A DNA stretch of 64,000 nucleotides, from assembly GCF_032714475.1 (NCBI RefSeq), contig NZ_JAWDKD010000021.1:62001-126000 (forward strand), read 5' to 3'. The stretch is from Methanolapillus africanus (GTDB lineage Archaea > Halobacteriota > Methanosarcinia > Methanosarcinales > Methanosarcinaceae). The notes below the pieces were generated by a model. That model was not told where the DNA came from and searched no databases. It saw only the letters and a program-made list of their open reading frames with translations. The number at the start of each line of letters is the position of its first letter. The first letter of the stretch is position 1. The position numbers were made by a program, and so were the translations under genes. Positions 43,993 to 53,592 of the stretch are shown here, one piece after another.

Positions 43993-45780
43993 GTGCTGAA
44001 AGTATCTCAATTGGTGAAAGATTATCAAACAGCTCACGGAAAAAAACGTGTTTTAGACGGCATTACCTTCTCCATATACGACGCTGAAATTGTCGGCATC
44101 ACGGGAAAAAGCGGCGCCGGAAAATCGACTCTTTTAAAAATTCTGCGCGGCGCCGAACCGTTCGACGGCGGTAAAATTGAAATCGGCGGGGAAACCGTTC
44201 TGCCGGACAGCGGCAAAGAAGGCGAAAAGATTCTGCGCAAAGCGACCGCGATTCACCTGCAGCGCAATTTCGGCTTGTGGGGCGGCCCGGCTATTGAAAA
44301 TATTATCCGCCGGCTGAATTACCATTTGGTCGGCACCGAAGCGCTCCCGCTTCCCGACCATTACACATACCCGGAACTGTACGATGAAGCGATGGAAATT
44401 TTAAAACTGGTCCACCTCGACAAAAAAGCGCTTCACTCCACAGACCAGTTGAGCGGCGGCGAAAAGCAGCGCCTTGTTCTGGCCCGCCAAATCGCGGCCA
44501 AACCGCAAATTCTTCTTTTGGACGAACCGGTGACAATGACCGGCCCCGACACCAAACAGGAAATTCTGGACGTCATTTTGGACCTCAAGAAAAAATTAAA
44601 CATCCCGATTTTGGTCGTGTCCCACCTGCCGGAAGTTCACGCATATATTGCCGACCGATTGTTGTTTATTGAAAACGGCAAAATCGCCAAAGAAGGCGAC
44701 CCGGTCACCGTTCTTCAATATTTCCTCAAAGACATGGCGCAAAAGGAGCCGATTTCGGAAATCACCGAACAAAAAAGCTGCATCCATGTCCGCGACGTAA
44801 AAAAGAGATACAGTCTCATTCGCGTCGGGGAAGTTCTCAACATCGAGAATTTGACTTTTGACATTTTTGACAAAGAAATCACCACGCTGGTCGGCAGTTC
44901 CGGCGCCGGCAAGACGACCGTTATGAAAATGATGGAAGGCATGATTCCGCCGACCTCCGGATTGATTGAATTTTTGTACCGCGGAAACGCCGACTTGGCC
45001 AAAATAACCGGTCAAAACAAAGCGAAAACGGAATCACAAACTGCCGGCGAAAATTGGATTGACATCGGCACGTACAATGAAAACCGGATTTACCTCCGAA
45101 GCGCCATCAGCATCATGAACCAAGAGTTTTCCATGTCGGTCAACTCAACCGTCCGCGACCAAATCCGGTTCCGCTTGAGCATGAAAACACGGCAGGCCGT
45201 CGATTACGCCAAACAAAAGGCGTCCGAGCTCGGTATTTCATCACAGCTGTTGGATATCATTTACCGGATCCCGGACATGTCCACGGAAGAAAAAGACAAA
45301 GTGATGAACGAAATCGGTCTTCCCGACAATATTTTTGCGGAACTGTTCCCGATCATCCCATCCACCGACGTCGACAAATACGCGGCGCCGATTTTTAAAT
45401 CTTTGGACCTTCCGCTCGAGATTCTGGACCAAAAACCGGACGAGATCAGCGGCGGCGAACACGTGCGCGCGTTTATTGCGCTCAGTTTGGCAACGTCTCC
45501 CGACTACCTCTTTTTGGACGAACCGTTTGGGGATTTGGACCCGGTCACGCTGCGCGACGTCACAAACGCCTTAAAGCGCATCAACAAAGACTTCGGCACC
45601 ACCATCGTCTTGGTCAGCCACCACATGGATTTCGTCAAAGAAGTGTCCCACCGCGCCATTTGGATTGAGAAAGGGCAAATCGTCATGGACGGAAAAGCCG
45701 ATGCGGTTTGTATGTCTCTGATTCAAAAGAGCAACGCCAAATATCTGGATTTTGATATTGAAAAATTAACAAAACAATGA
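43993..45780 (+). CDS. atwA: Methyl-coenzyme M reductase system component A2 (ABC-type ATPase)
   Basis: 595 residues; two ABC nucleotide-binding domains in one chain without membrane parts. NBD1: Walker A GKSGAGKST, LSGGEKQRLVLARQIA, LLLDEPVT. NBD2: Walker A GSSGAGKTT, ISGGEHVRAFIALSL, LFLDEPFGDLDPVT. This matches component A2 (AtwA), which uses ATP in the reductive activation of methyl-CoM reductase. I chose the GTG at 43993 after GGAGG (43981-43985); a TTG at 43975 is also in frame. NBD1 carries a long insert with RRLNYHLVGTEALP typical of the family. Not next to mcr genes. Confidence 0.93.
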   Translation: MLKVSQLVKDYQTAHGKKRVLDGITFSIYDAEIVGITGKSGAGKSTLLKILRGAEPFDGGKIEIGGETVLPDSGKEGEKILRKATAIHLQRNFGLWGGPAIENIIRRLNYHLVGTEALPLPDHYTYPELYDEAMEILKLVHLDKKALHSTDQLSGGEKQRLVLARQIAAKPQILLLDEPVTMTGPDTKQEILDVILDLKKKLNIPILVVSHLPEVHAYIADRLLFIENGKIAKEGDPVTVLQYFLKDMAQKEPISEITEQKSCIHVRDVKKRYSLIRVGEVLNIENLTFDIFDKEITTLVGSSGAGKTTVMKMMEGMIPPTSGLIEFLYRGNADLAKITGQNKAKTESQTAGENWIDIGTYNENRIYLRSAISIMNQEFSMSVNSTVRDQIRFRLSMKTRQAVDYAKQKASELGISSQLLDIIYRIPDMSTEEKDKVMNEIGLPDNIFAELFPIIPSTDVDKYAAPIFKSLDLPLEILDQKPDEISGGEHVRAFIALSLATSPDYLFLDEPFGDLDPVTLRDVTNALKRINKDFGTTIVLVSHHMDFVKEVSHRAIWIEKGQIVMDGKADAVCMSLIQKSNAKYLDFDIEKLTKQ

Positions 45781-46071
45781 TTTTGAAAAATTGAATTCAA
45801 AATCATTCACTTCTTTTTTATTTCTCTTTTATTCTTTCATTTATTCTTCCATTTCTTTTTTCATTATTCTTCCCATTTTTATTTCTTATTTCTTTATTCA
45901 TGAATCGTCCCCACTTCCTCATTCTTTTTCTTTTCACTCTTTGCAGACATGAAATAAAAGGACGTCATTTGTTCGCCGTTTGTTGGATAAGTGATTATAA
46001 ATAGATATAAGAGATTATAAGAAATATAAGAAATATAAGAACTGAAAACGAATTGAGTGCAGGTGATTCCG

Positions 46072-47502
46072 ATGAAAATGAAAGAAAACGTAACAACCGA
46101 ATTCAAACAGGAATATTCGGAAGAAATTAAAAAATGCGTTGTAGCATTTGCAAATACGAGCGGCGGCGTTTTGTATGTTGGTATTGACGACAAGGGAAAT
46201 GCCATCGGGCTTAAAGATTTGGATGAAACGATGCTTCAAGTTTCAAATGCGGTCCGGGATTCCATCAAGCCGGATGTGACGCTTTTTACAAATTATGAAA
46301 TCGAATCGATCGATGGTGTTGATGTCGTAAAAGTGACAGTCCAAAAGGGAACGGCAAGCCCGTATTATTTGTCAGGAAAGGGAATCCGTCCGGAAGGAAT
46401 TTTTATCCGTCAGGGCGCTTCCAACGTTCCGGCAACCGACACAGCCATTTTGAAAATGATCAAGGAAACGGACGGCGAAAAATATGAAGACGTCCGTTCC
46501 CTTAACCAAAATTTGACATTTTCCGATGCGGAAAAGGAATTTAAGATCCGGAATATTCCTTTTGAAACAACCCAAAAAAAGACGCTCAAACTCATGAATC
46601 CGGACGGCATTTATACGAATTTGGGGCTGCTCCTATCAGATCAATGTCCGTTTACCGTCAAAGCGGCTTACTTTCAAGGAACCGAAAAAACCGTATTCAA
46701 GAACCGCAAAGAGTTTTCAGGATCTCTTTTCCGGCAGCTGAATGACGTTTATGATTTCATCGATTGGTACAATCAAACGCGTGCTGAAATCCACGGCCTT
46801 TACCGCGTCGATAACCGTGATTATCCTGAAGAAGCTGTTCGGGAAGCACTTTTGAACGCGCTGATTCACCGGGATTATTCCGTCAGCGGCACCCATGTTT
46901 TTGTCAATATTTACGACGACCGGATTGAAGTGATTTCAATCGGCGGTCTTGCCACCGGAATTTCACAAGACGATATTTTAATGGGCGTTTCCATCTGCCG
47001 GAATGAGAACTTAGCAAACGTATTTTACCGGCTCAGCTTGATTGAGGCGTACGGCACCGGTATGATAAAAATAATGAAAAATTACGGAAAATATACGGTC
47101 AAACCGATGGTAGAAATCACGAGCAATGTGTTTAAAATTACGCTTCCGAATATGAATATTGAAGCTGAACAAAAAACAGATGCGGAGAAAAAATTGAAAA
47201 AGGAATTGAACGTCGCCGAATCCGCCGTCGTCTATAAAATTTCAACCAATTCGAAGGAAAATCCCAAAAAGAATATATTGGAAACAGCTTCGTCTTCGAA
47301 AAATATTTCATCCTTTTCGGAACACGAAAGCGTTGTTTTGAAACAGTTTGACAAACAAAAATTAATGACACGGAAAGAAGTCGAAGAAGTTCTTTCGCTG
47401 TCGCAGCCGATGGCGGCCATTATTCTTCGAAAAATGGTTGAGAACGGAAAATTACGAAAAGTCGGCAGCGGAAATAAAACAAAATATGAACTGATTCAAT
47501 AA
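46072..47502 (+). CDS. Schlafen AlbA_2 / HATPase-type putative transcriptional regulator
   Basis: 476 residues from ATG 46072 (ribosome site AGGTGAT). N-terminal AlbA_2 DNA-binding domain: TEFKQEYSEEIKKCVVAFAN and TSGGVLYVGIDDKG. Middle HATPase_c_4 domain: REALLNALIHRDYSVSGTHV and NIYDDRIEVISIGGLATG. A linker (about 360-425) leads to a C-terminal winged helix: LMTRKEVEEVLSLSQPMAAI, LRKMVENGKLRKVGSGNKTK. COG2865-type proteins are common in archaea and bacteria, often near mobile DNA; the target is unknown. Its 3' end seeds a 14-bp tandem repeat. Confidence 0.88.
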   Translation: MKMKENVTTEFKQEYSEEIKKCVVAFANTSGGVLYVGIDDKGNAIGLKDLDETMLQVSNAVRDSIKPDVTLFTNYEIESIDGVDVVKVTVQKGTASPYYLSGKGIRPEGIFIRQGASNVPATDTAILKMIKETDGEKYEDVRSLNQNLTFSDAEKEFKIRNIPFETTQKKTLKLMNPDGIYTNLGLLLSDQCPFTVKAAYFQGTEKTVFKNRKEFSGSLFRQLNDVYDFIDWYNQTRAEIHGLYRVDNRDYPEEAVREALLNALIHRDYSVSGTHVFVNIYDDRIEVISIGGLATGISQDDILMGVSICRNENLANVFYRLSLIEAYGTGMIKIMKNYGKYTVKPMVEITSNVFKITLPNMNIEAEQKTDAEKKLKKELNVAESAVVYKISTNSKENPKKNILETASSSKNISSFSEHESVVLKQFDKQKLMTRKEVEEVLSLSQPMAAIILRKMVENGKLRKVGSGNKTKYELIQ

Positions 47503-47534
47503 AACAGATTCAATAAAACAGATTCAATAAAATA
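47493..47534 (+). repeat. 14-bp tandem repeat starting at the stop codon
   Basis: Three copies of GATTCAATAAAACA with a 14-base period (47493, 47507, 47521). The first contains the last codons and TAA stop of the AlbA_2/HATPase gene. Confidence 0.85.
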
Positions 47535-47674
47535 AATTAAATAAGACAGATGATTCTTTCCATTAATTTTTTATTCTTTCATGGATTCACTATTCTTCGT
47601 ATTGATTTATTCACAATAAATTAAAAATCAAAAAAAATTGAACATATCATTCACATAAAGACGGAAGAAAAAAC

Positions 47675-48973
47675 ATGGCATATTGGAATCAAGAAATTGA
47701 AACAATGGATCCCGCGCGCCTGCGCGCGCTTCAGAGCGAACGGCTGGTTAAACTTGTCCATTACGTTTATGAAAACTCGCCGTTTTACAAGAAGCTCTTT
47801 GATGAAAAAGGCATCAAGCCGGACGACATAAAATCAATCGACGATATCCAAAAACTGCCGTTTACCTTCAAAAAAGACTTACGGGACACTTACCCGACCG
47901 GTATGTTCTGCGTGAAAAACACGGATTTGGTCCGCATTCACGCGTCATCGGGAACGACCGGAAAACCAATTGTCGTCGGCTACACGCAAAACGACATCGA
48001 CAACTGGGCGGAATCGCTTGCCCGCGGTTTCACATCGGTCGGCCTGGACCAAGACGATATTCTCCAAGTCAGTTACGGATACGGCCTCTTTACGGGCGGA
48101 CTCGGCGCGCACTACGGTTCCGAACGAATCGGCGCGACAACCATTCCGACCAGTTCCGGAAACACGGAACGGCAGCTGTCTTTGATGGAAGACTTGGGCG
48201 TCACGGCCGTTTTATGCACGCCTTCTTATTTCTCTTATTTGATCGAAGTCGCTGAAAAAGAAGGACGAAGCCTCAAAAATAACAAAAGCCTTCGCGTCGG
48301 CATTTTCGGCGCCGAACCGTGGTCGGAATCGCTGCGCCACCGGATTGAAGAACGCTCCGGCATTAAAGCTTACGACGTTTTCGGAACATCCGAACTCAGC
48401 GGACCGCTTTTCACGGAATGTCCCGAGCAAAAAGGCATGCACGTTTGGGCGGACATGTTTATTGTTGAAATCTTAAATCCCGATACGATGGAACCGGTCA
48501 AAGACGGAGAGACCGGCGAATTGGTCGTCACCACGCTCCTCAAAGAAGCGCTGCCGCTCATCCGCTACCGGATCGGCGATTTGGCGTCGGTGGAAACCGG
48601 CGTTTGCCCGTGCGGGCGAACGCACCCGAGATTGATGCGCCTGAAAGGACGGTCGGACGACATGATTATTGTGCGCGGCATCAACGTTTTCCCGGGACAA
48701 GTCGAATCGGTTTTGATGAAAATCCCGGAAGTATCGCCGCACTTTATGATCATTATCGAACGAAACGGCGAGCTCGACGACATGACGGTTCAGGTGGAAC
48801 TCAACGATATGTCGTCGGACAAAGTGGACGATTACAACAAACTCATCGCCCGGATTTCACACGACCTCCGGACGGTTTTGACGCTTTCCGCCTCGATTGA
48901 ATTGGTCAATCCGGGGACAATTCCGCGTTCGGAAGGAAAAGCAAAACGCGTGATTGATAAACGAAAATTCTGA
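47675..48973 (+). CDS. Phenylacetate-CoA ligase-like (PaaK family) enzyme
   Basis: 432 residues, usual PaaK length. AMP-forming acyl-CoA synthetase: ASSGTTGKPIVVGYTQNDID (P-loop), SYGYGLFTGGLGAHYGSE, GIFGAEPWSESLR, YDVFGTSELSGPLFTEC (A5), YRIGDLASVETGVCPCGRTH and GRSDDMIIVRGINVFPGQVE, then IPRSEGKAKRVIDKRKF with the catalytic Lys. In methanogens it activates aryl acids such as phenylacetate or indoleacetate, and is typically adjacent to a tandem ACT protein, as here. AACGG/GGAAG upstream gives a modest ribosome site. Confidence 0.93.
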   Translation: MAYWNQEIETMDPARLRALQSERLVKLVHYVYENSPFYKKLFDEKGIKPDDIKSIDDIQKLPFTFKKDLRDTYPTGMFCVKNTDLVRIHASSGTTGKPIVVGYTQNDIDNWAESLARGFTSVGLDQDDILQVSYGYGLFTGGLGAHYGSERIGATTIPTSSGNTERQLSLMEDLGVTAVLCTPSYFSYLIEVAEKEGRSLKNNKSLRVGIFGAEPWSESLRHRIEERSGIKAYDVFGTSELSGPLFTECPEQKGMHVWADMFIVEILNPDTMEPVKDGETGELVVTTLLKEALPLIRYRIGDLASVETGVCPCGRTHPRLMRLKGRSDDMIIVRGINVFPGQVESVLMKIPEVSPHFMIIIERNGELDDMTVQVELNDMSSDKVDDYNKLIARISHDLRTVLTLSASIELVNPGTIPRSEGKAKRVIDKRKF

Positions 48974-49125
48974 TGAAACAGAAAAATCGAAAGGACTTAA
49001 AAACAAATATATGCCATAAAATTATAATTTAAGGTAATACTTTACAATATTTTACAATACCTTACAATACCCTACACACTTTACAATATTTACCGTTGCA
49101 AACTTAACCGACAGGATTTGATAAA

Positions 49126-49557
49126 ATGGTCAAAACAATCAAACAGATTTCCTTATTTTCGGAAAACAAACCCGGCCGCTTGGCAAAAGTGGCGGACACC
49201 CTGGGCAACGTCGGCATCAACATTCGCGCGTTTACGATTGCTGAGTCGGGCGACTTCGGAATTATCCGGATCGTTGTCGACCACCCGGACGCCGCACACG
49301 ACGCGCTCAAAAAGGCCGGCTTTACGGTTTCCGAAACCGACGTCCTCGGCATTGAAATTGCCGACCAGCCGGGCGGCCTCCGGGACATTGCCGCCGTTTT
49401 GGCGGAAGGAAACATCAACATCGACTACGCCTACGCGTTCATCGGACGCAAACAAAACGCGATTTTAATCGTTCGCGTGACCGATTTGGAAAAAGCGGTC
49501 GCGTATTTGAAAGGCAAAAACAACTTGAAACTTTTGGGCATTGAGGATTTGGCTTAA
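49126..49557 (+). CDS. Tandem ACT-domain regulatory protein
   Basis: 143 residues made of two ACT domains: KQISLFSENKPGRLAKVADT...IRAFTIAESGDFGIIRIVV (about 5-60) and GIEIADQPGGLRDIAAVLAE...YAYAFIGRKQNAILIVRV (about 72-130). Binds an amino acid, most likely aromatic. Located after the PaaK-like gene; in other methanogens this pair accompanies indolepyruvate oxidoreductase, which is not visible here. Start ATG 49126; a promoter may lie in the AT-rich 49010-49080 stretch with its TTTACAATA repeats. Confidence 0.93.
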   Translation: MVKTIKQISLFSENKPGRLAKVADTLGNVGINIRAFTIAESGDFGIIRIVVDHPDAAHDALKKAGFTVSETDVLGIEIADQPGGLRDIAAVLAEGNINIDYAYAFIGRKQNAILIVRVTDLEKAVAYLKGKNNLKLLGIEDLA

Positions 49558-49627
49558 ACGCCGTCCTCTCATTTTTCTTTTTTAATCTATTTTACCCGTG
49601 TTGTTTTGTTATTTTCTGCCGTTGGGG

Positions 49628-49975
49628 ATGAATATTTTGCCGCAAAGAATGACTTCGGCCGACCGAAACAAAATCGGCGGCATCCACACAACAATTATCG
49701 GCGAAAGAACCGGAAAAAAGATTGTTGCATTGGTCGCAAGCCATCCGCGCGTGAAAAAGATTGTTCCCGGCATCATCAAAGTGAAAGGTTCGTCCGGCGG
49801 CAGTTTTCGGGCAAAAGTTCTGCGTCCGGACAACCGCGGCAACTTACGTTTACTGCTTTCCCAAGGAACGAGCGTTCAGGAAATCCAACTCGTTACCACG
49901 GCGTCAGATCCGCTGTCGGGCGAAATTGTTCTCAACGAACTCAATAAAATGATTGAAAAAGAATTGGCGGAATAA
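49628..49975 (+). CDS. DUF2103 (predicted metal-binding) protein
   Basis: About 115 residues from ATG 49628. RNKIGGIHTTIIGERTGKKI, VPGIIKVKGSSGGSFRAKVL and LRLLLSQGTSVQEIQLVTTA cover the DUF2103 family, restricted to archaea. No function is known. The start is uncertain: in-frame alternatives are TTG 49598 and ATG 49649. TTGGGG immediately before 49628 is too close for a normal ribosome site. A TATA-like TTTTAATCTATTTTA at 49580-49594 would allow a short leader. Confidence 0.8.
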   Translation: MNILPQRMTSADRNKIGGIHTTIIGERTGKKIVALVASHPRVKKIVPGIIKVKGSSGGSFRAKVLRPDNRGNLRLLLSQGTSVQEIQLVTTASDPLSGEIVLNELNKMIEKELAE

Positions 49976-50037
49976 TTGGCAGAATGATATAGAATAATGA
50001 GCAGAAGAACAAACATCAATAAAAAAAGGAAATTGTC

Positions 50038-50952
50038 ATGGCATTTTTAGGATTTGATCACGGAACTTCTGCGGTCCGTTTTGCGCTTATTCAGGACCAA
50101 GGAATCGGAACACTGCTTTTTGAAATTCCGCGTGAAACCGCCGGCGCCATGGAAAAATCAGATCTTCAATTGCTGATTGAACAGAATCTGGGCGCCTGTT
50201 TGTCTGAGATCGATCTGGCATGTGTGACTTATTCGATGGGCGACGGCATTTCCGAAATTGTTTCTATTCAAGACGCCCCCAACCGCGGCGTTGTCAGCAT
50301 CGCGGGAGCCGGCGAAAAAACAGGCGCCGGCACAAAAGTCTTTGACATCATCCGGGAATCCGGATGCAAAGCGGTGGTTCTTCCCGGCCTGCATCAAAAA
50401 AGTCCGACGGATTCGAGAATGGCGTTTTTTTCCCATCAAGCCAGTCCCGAAAAAATCGGCATCGCCTATCACGCTTACAAATCCGGCTACAAAAATTTCA
50501 TTTTGTCCGACATCGGATCCAACACCGTCACGATGGCGGTCGCCTATCCCAAAATTTTGGGCGCGATTGACGCCTGCATTTTTGCCCCCGGAACGCGCCA
50601 CGGACCCTTGGATGTGGCTGCAATCCGAAAAATCGACGCCAAAGAAATGTCCGCCAATGAAGCGTTTTCGACTGCCGGAGCCAAAGATAGAACGGACGTC
50701 ATCGCCCTTTTCGCCGCCATGGAAATTTCAGCGCTGGACGTGCTGATGAAAGATTACGATGCGGCCGAATACGATATTTTGATTTCCGGAACCGGCGCGG
50801 AAAAAAGAGAAATCTTCAAATCCGTCACAGAACTTCTGCACCGTCCGGCGGAATCGCTCGGAAAGTGGGCGGCTGCCATCGGCTGTGCAGAAATTGCGAA
50901 GGATATCGCCGAAGGGGAACGGTCCATTTTCGGGATCAATGTCCGGATTTGA
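50038..50952 (+). CDS. Methanogenesis marker protein 12
   Basis: 304 residues of the ASKHA (acetate kinase/actin-like) fold. FLGFDHGTSAVRFALI (phosphate 1), YKNFILSDIGSNTVTMAVAY (phosphate 2), ACIFAPGTRHGPLDVAAIRK and LISGTGAEKREIF match the TIGR03281 marker 12 family, found in methanogens and predicted to be a kinase-like protein; the role is unknown. AAAGGAAA before ATG 50038. Lies 62 bases behind DUF2103 and may share its transcript. Confidence 0.88.
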   Translation: MAFLGFDHGTSAVRFALIQDQGIGTLLFEIPRETAGAMEKSDLQLLIEQNLGACLSEIDLACVTYSMGDGISEIVSIQDAPNRGVVSIAGAGEKTGAGTKVFDIIRESGCKAVVLPGLHQKSPTDSRMAFFSHQASPEKIGIAYHAYKSGYKNFILSDIGSNTVTMAVAYPKILGAIDACIFAPGTRHGPLDVAAIRKIDAKEMSANEAFSTAGAKDRTDVIALFAAMEISALDVLMKDYDAAEYDILISGTGAEKREIFKSVTELLHRPAESLGKWAAAIGCAEIAKDIAEGERSIFGINVRI

Positions 50953-50999
50953 GAAGTTGCCGTTATTCAAACTCATCAATTCATATCTCAGTTTTTTGT

Positions 51000-51420
51000 T
51001 TTGAACTCGAGCAAACCAATCCGCAAATGTTTTTTCAAAATCAAGCAAACCAACCCGCAAAATCAGACGCTTTGCGTCTGTATTTTGCGGATTCCGATCA
51101 GTAAGATATATTCCAACTTACAGTAACAGATACGCGTGCAGTTGACTGTTTTAAATTTCAATTTGCATCTGCAGTTAACTATTTTTAGATTTCAGTTTGC
51201 ACCTATTGTTTCTGACAATACAGTTGTTTCTTGGTCTGATTTGCATCTTCTGTTGCTATTCCCAATCCCATTTCATCGGATTCCGAGAAAATCAAACGCA
51301 AAGCGTTTGATTTTTCGGGGCGGCTTGCTTGATATTTTTAATAAGCCAGACCTTGATTTCTAAAAACGTGAAAAAAAAAGTGTCGCCATAACGCGCGCGC
51401 ACGCTGCCCGCCAAAAAAGC
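51000..51420 (+). repeat. Composite intergenic repeat, copy 10 (two hairpins)
   Basis: Between convergent genes. A T-rich unit and a first hairpin (51055-51090, arm CCGCAAAATCAGACGC, one mismatch), then two to three 34-bp-type units (GCAGTTGACTGTTTTAAATT), a 44-bp-type unit, a second hairpin at 51283-51318 (arm CCGAGAAAATCAAACGC), CGGCTTGCTTG and the GC core at 51380-51420. From 51421 to 51524 A-rich DNA without a gene. Confidence 0.85.
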
Positions 51421-51524
51421 AAAACAAATAAAGAAGGCGGAAAGAGAAAAAAAGAAAAAAAGAGATAATGAAATCTGACCCCGTTTTTAAAAATAAGAAT
51501 AATAAATAAAAAATAAGAGAGGGA

Positions 51525-51767
51525 TTAATTTTCGGTTTTCGCCTTGTTGACGAAAGTCATTAAAGCCGGTCCGACGGCAACAAAGACAACGCACCAAATG
51601 ACGGCCCAAAAGGCGCCGAGAACGGCGTAACTGATGCTGCCGTACTCCAAACTGAACACACAGCCGGCGGCTAAAATCAAAACGCCTAAAAATGCCCATA
51701 AGCGTTTCGGATGGTTGGCGGCGTATTCGTCCGCTTTTTGATTAAAAGTTGAAAAATGAAGATCCAT
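51525..51767 (-). CDS. Small membrane protein, unknown function
   Basis: 80 residues from ATG 51767 (ribosome site GAGGAATTC just upstream); a longer reading frame begins at 51830 but lacks one. Polar N-terminus (MDLHFSTFNQKADEYAANHP), two hydrophobic helices (about 25-45 and 50-70), and a short Lys-rich end. No family recognised. Divergent to the ABC operon at 52009. Confidence 0.6.
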   Translation of the reverse strand: MDLHFSTFNQKADEYAANHPKRLWAFLGVLILAAGCVFSLEYGSISYAVLGAFWAVIWCVVFVAVGPALMTFVNKAKTEN

Positions 51768-51967
51768 TGAATTCCTCAAGTGTTTTAGTTGATAATTATA
51801 ACAATAGTTTACGGGCAAATGAAGGTTCATATTTATATATTTTTCTTTTTTTCATTTTTTCATTTTTTGTTTTATTTTGTTTACTTTTTCCATTTTCGTT
51901 CAATTTTATGCCGCCGGCGGAAAGAAAGGATGAAAAATGTCCGAATAAATTTAATTTTTTAAATAAA

Positions 51968-52007
51968 ACGCTCAGGATTATAAATGATGAGCGTGTTTAC
52001 AGGGGTG
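51968..52007 (+). promoter_or_regulatory. Palindromic operator around the TATA box of the ABC transporter operon
   Basis: Perfect inverted repeat ACGCTCA / TGAGCGT (51968-51974 and 51988-51994) with a 13-base centre containing TTATAAAT (about 51978-51985). A repressor bound here would cover the TATA box. AGGGGTG (52001-52007) directly precedes the ATG at 52009, so the leader is very short. The motif does not match an operator that I can name. Confidence 0.7.
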
Positions 52008-52008
52008 T

Positions 52009-52797
52009 ATGACAAACCGTTTTATCAAAAAAATAAAATCGAAGAACATCGAGATTTTATCTGTCGTCACCGTGATCGTCATTTGGGAGCTTGTGGCGGA
52101 TTTCATTGTCAAAAATCCGTTTTATATGCCCAGTTTTCACAGCGTCGTCCTCGCGTTCATCAACGTGGTCCAAAGCGGATCACTCTTTTCGGATACCGGA
52201 ATCAGTTTGTACCACTTCGCCTACGGTTTCATCGCGGCGCTGATTGTCGGCATTCCGGTCGGCATTTTGATGGGCTGGTTCCCGAAAGCCAACCGGGCGC
52301 TTTCCCCCATTATTGAAATATTGCGTCCGATCCCGCCGCTGGCCTGGATTCCGTTCGCCATCATCTGGCTCAAATTGACGCACACGGCCGCCGCGTTTAT
52401 TATATTTTTAGGAATGGTCTTTCCAATCATCTTAAACACATATTCCGGGTTCAAAAATGTCCCGAAAGTGTATGTCGAAGCCGCTAAAGTTCTCGGCTGT
52501 ACCGAAAATAATAAATTAATCCGATACGTTGCGCTTCCGGCCGCTTCGCCGTCGATTCTGTCCGGCATTCGGGTGGCCATGGGCGTCGGCTGGATGTGTT
52601 TGGCCGCTTCAGAAATGTTCGGCGTCAGCGATTCCGGTATCGGATACAAGATTTGGTTCTATTACGGCATCCAAAGAATGGATTACGTCGTCGTTTATAT
52701 GCTCATTTTGGGTATGGTCGGCCTCTTGCTGGACTTCTTGTTCCGGCGCTTCGTTCAAGACCGCATTCTGAAATGGCAAAAAGGAACGGTGATTTAA
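52009..52797 (+). CDS. ABC transporter permease (SsuC/TauC-like)
   Basis: 262 residues, six hydrophobic segments. The BPD_transp_1 domain has the EAA loop: YVEAAKVLGCTENNKLIRYV and ALPAASPSILSGIRVAMGVG. The family covers nitrate, sulfonate, taurine, bicarbonate and related anion importers. Stop and next ATG: TAAATG, so translation is coupled to the ATPase. No substrate-binding protein is encoded on either side. Confidence 0.92.
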   Translation: MTNRFIKKIKSKNIEILSVVTVIVIWELVADFIVKNPFYMPSFHSVVLAFINVVQSGSLFSDTGISLYHFAYGFIAALIVGIPVGILMGWFPKANRALSPIIEILRPIPPLAWIPFAIIWLKLTHTAAAFIIFLGMVFPIILNTYSGFKNVPKVYVEAAKVLGCTENNKLIRYVALPAASPSILSGIRVAMGVGWMCLAASEMFGVSDSGIGYKIWFYYGIQRMDYVVVYMLILGMVGLLLDFLFRRFVQDRILKWQKGTVI

Positions 52798-53577
52798 ATG
52801 GCCGGCTTAAAAATTGAAAATTTGGAAAAGAAATTTGTCAAAAAGGGAAAAGGCAAAGAAGAGGATTCATTTGTCTTGGCCATCCAAGATATCGACCTCA
52901 ATGTCAAAGACGGCGAGTTCGTGACGATTCTGGGGCCTTCCGGCTGCGGAAAAACAACACTTCTTCGGATCATCGCCGGTCTTGAAACTTATTCGGACGG
53001 AAACATAATTCTCAACGGCGAAAAAATCACGGGACCGAGCCCGAAACGCGGCATGGTTTTTCAGGAATATTCGCTTTTCCCCTGGAAAACAGTGATTGAA
53101 AACGTGATGTTCGGACCGCTGATGCAAGGCGCCTCGAAAGAAGAAGCCAAACAAAAGGCGATTCCATACATTGATTTGGTCGGCCTCGCAGATTTCATGA
53201 ACAGTTACCCGTATGAACTTTCCGGCGGCATGAAGCAGCGCGTCGCTATTGCCCGCGCGCTGGCCAACGAGCCGGACATCATTTTGATGGACGAACCGTT
53301 CGGCGCCCTTGACGCGCAAACCCGAAACAACCTGCAAAAGGAACTCTTGCGCATTTGGCAGGAAGAAAAAAGAACCATCATTTTCGTGACGCACAGCGTT
53401 GACGAAGCGGTATTTTTGTCTGACCGGATCATTATTTTGACCGGACGCCCCGGAACCGTCAAAAAAGAAATCCCAATCAACATCCCGCGTCCGAGAGACC
53501 GGACCCGTCCGGAAGAAAACGCTATCCGAAACGAGGTTCTGCAATTGCTGGACAGCGCCCGGTGCGCCATTGATTAA
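52798..53577 (+). CDS. ABC transporter ATP-binding protein (SsuB/TauB-like)
   Basis: 259 residues. Walker A GPSGCGKTT, Q-loop VFQEYSLFPWKTVIENVMFG, signature LSGGMKQRVAIARALANEPD, Walker B IILMDEPFGALDAQTR, H-loop FVTHSVDEAVFLSDRIIIL and the C-terminal stretch RPGTVKKEIPINIPRPRDRT typical of the nitrate/sulfonate/taurine group. Works with the preceding permease in import. The insert KKFVKKGKGKEEDSF near the N-terminus is slightly long. Confidence 0.94.
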   Translation: MAGLKIENLEKKFVKKGKGKEEDSFVLAIQDIDLNVKDGEFVTILGPSGCGKTTLLRIIAGLETYSDGNIILNGEKITGPSPKRGMVFQEYSLFPWKTVIENVMFGPLMQGASKEEAKQKAIPYIDLVGLADFMNSYPYELSGGMKQRVAIARALANEPDIILMDEPFGALDAQTRNNLQKELLRIWQEEKRTIIFVTHSVDEAVFLSDRIIILTGRPGTVKKEIPINIPRPRDRTRPEENAIRNEVLQLLDSARCAID

Positions 53578-53592
53578 TGGCGCCCGCCTGTT
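53564..53592 (+). terminator. Terminator overlapping the end of the ABC operon
   Basis: Perfect stem GCGCCATT/AATGGCGC with loop GATT (53564-53583), spanning the last codons and stop of the ATPase gene and followed by CCGCCTGTTTTTG. Confidence 0.75.
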
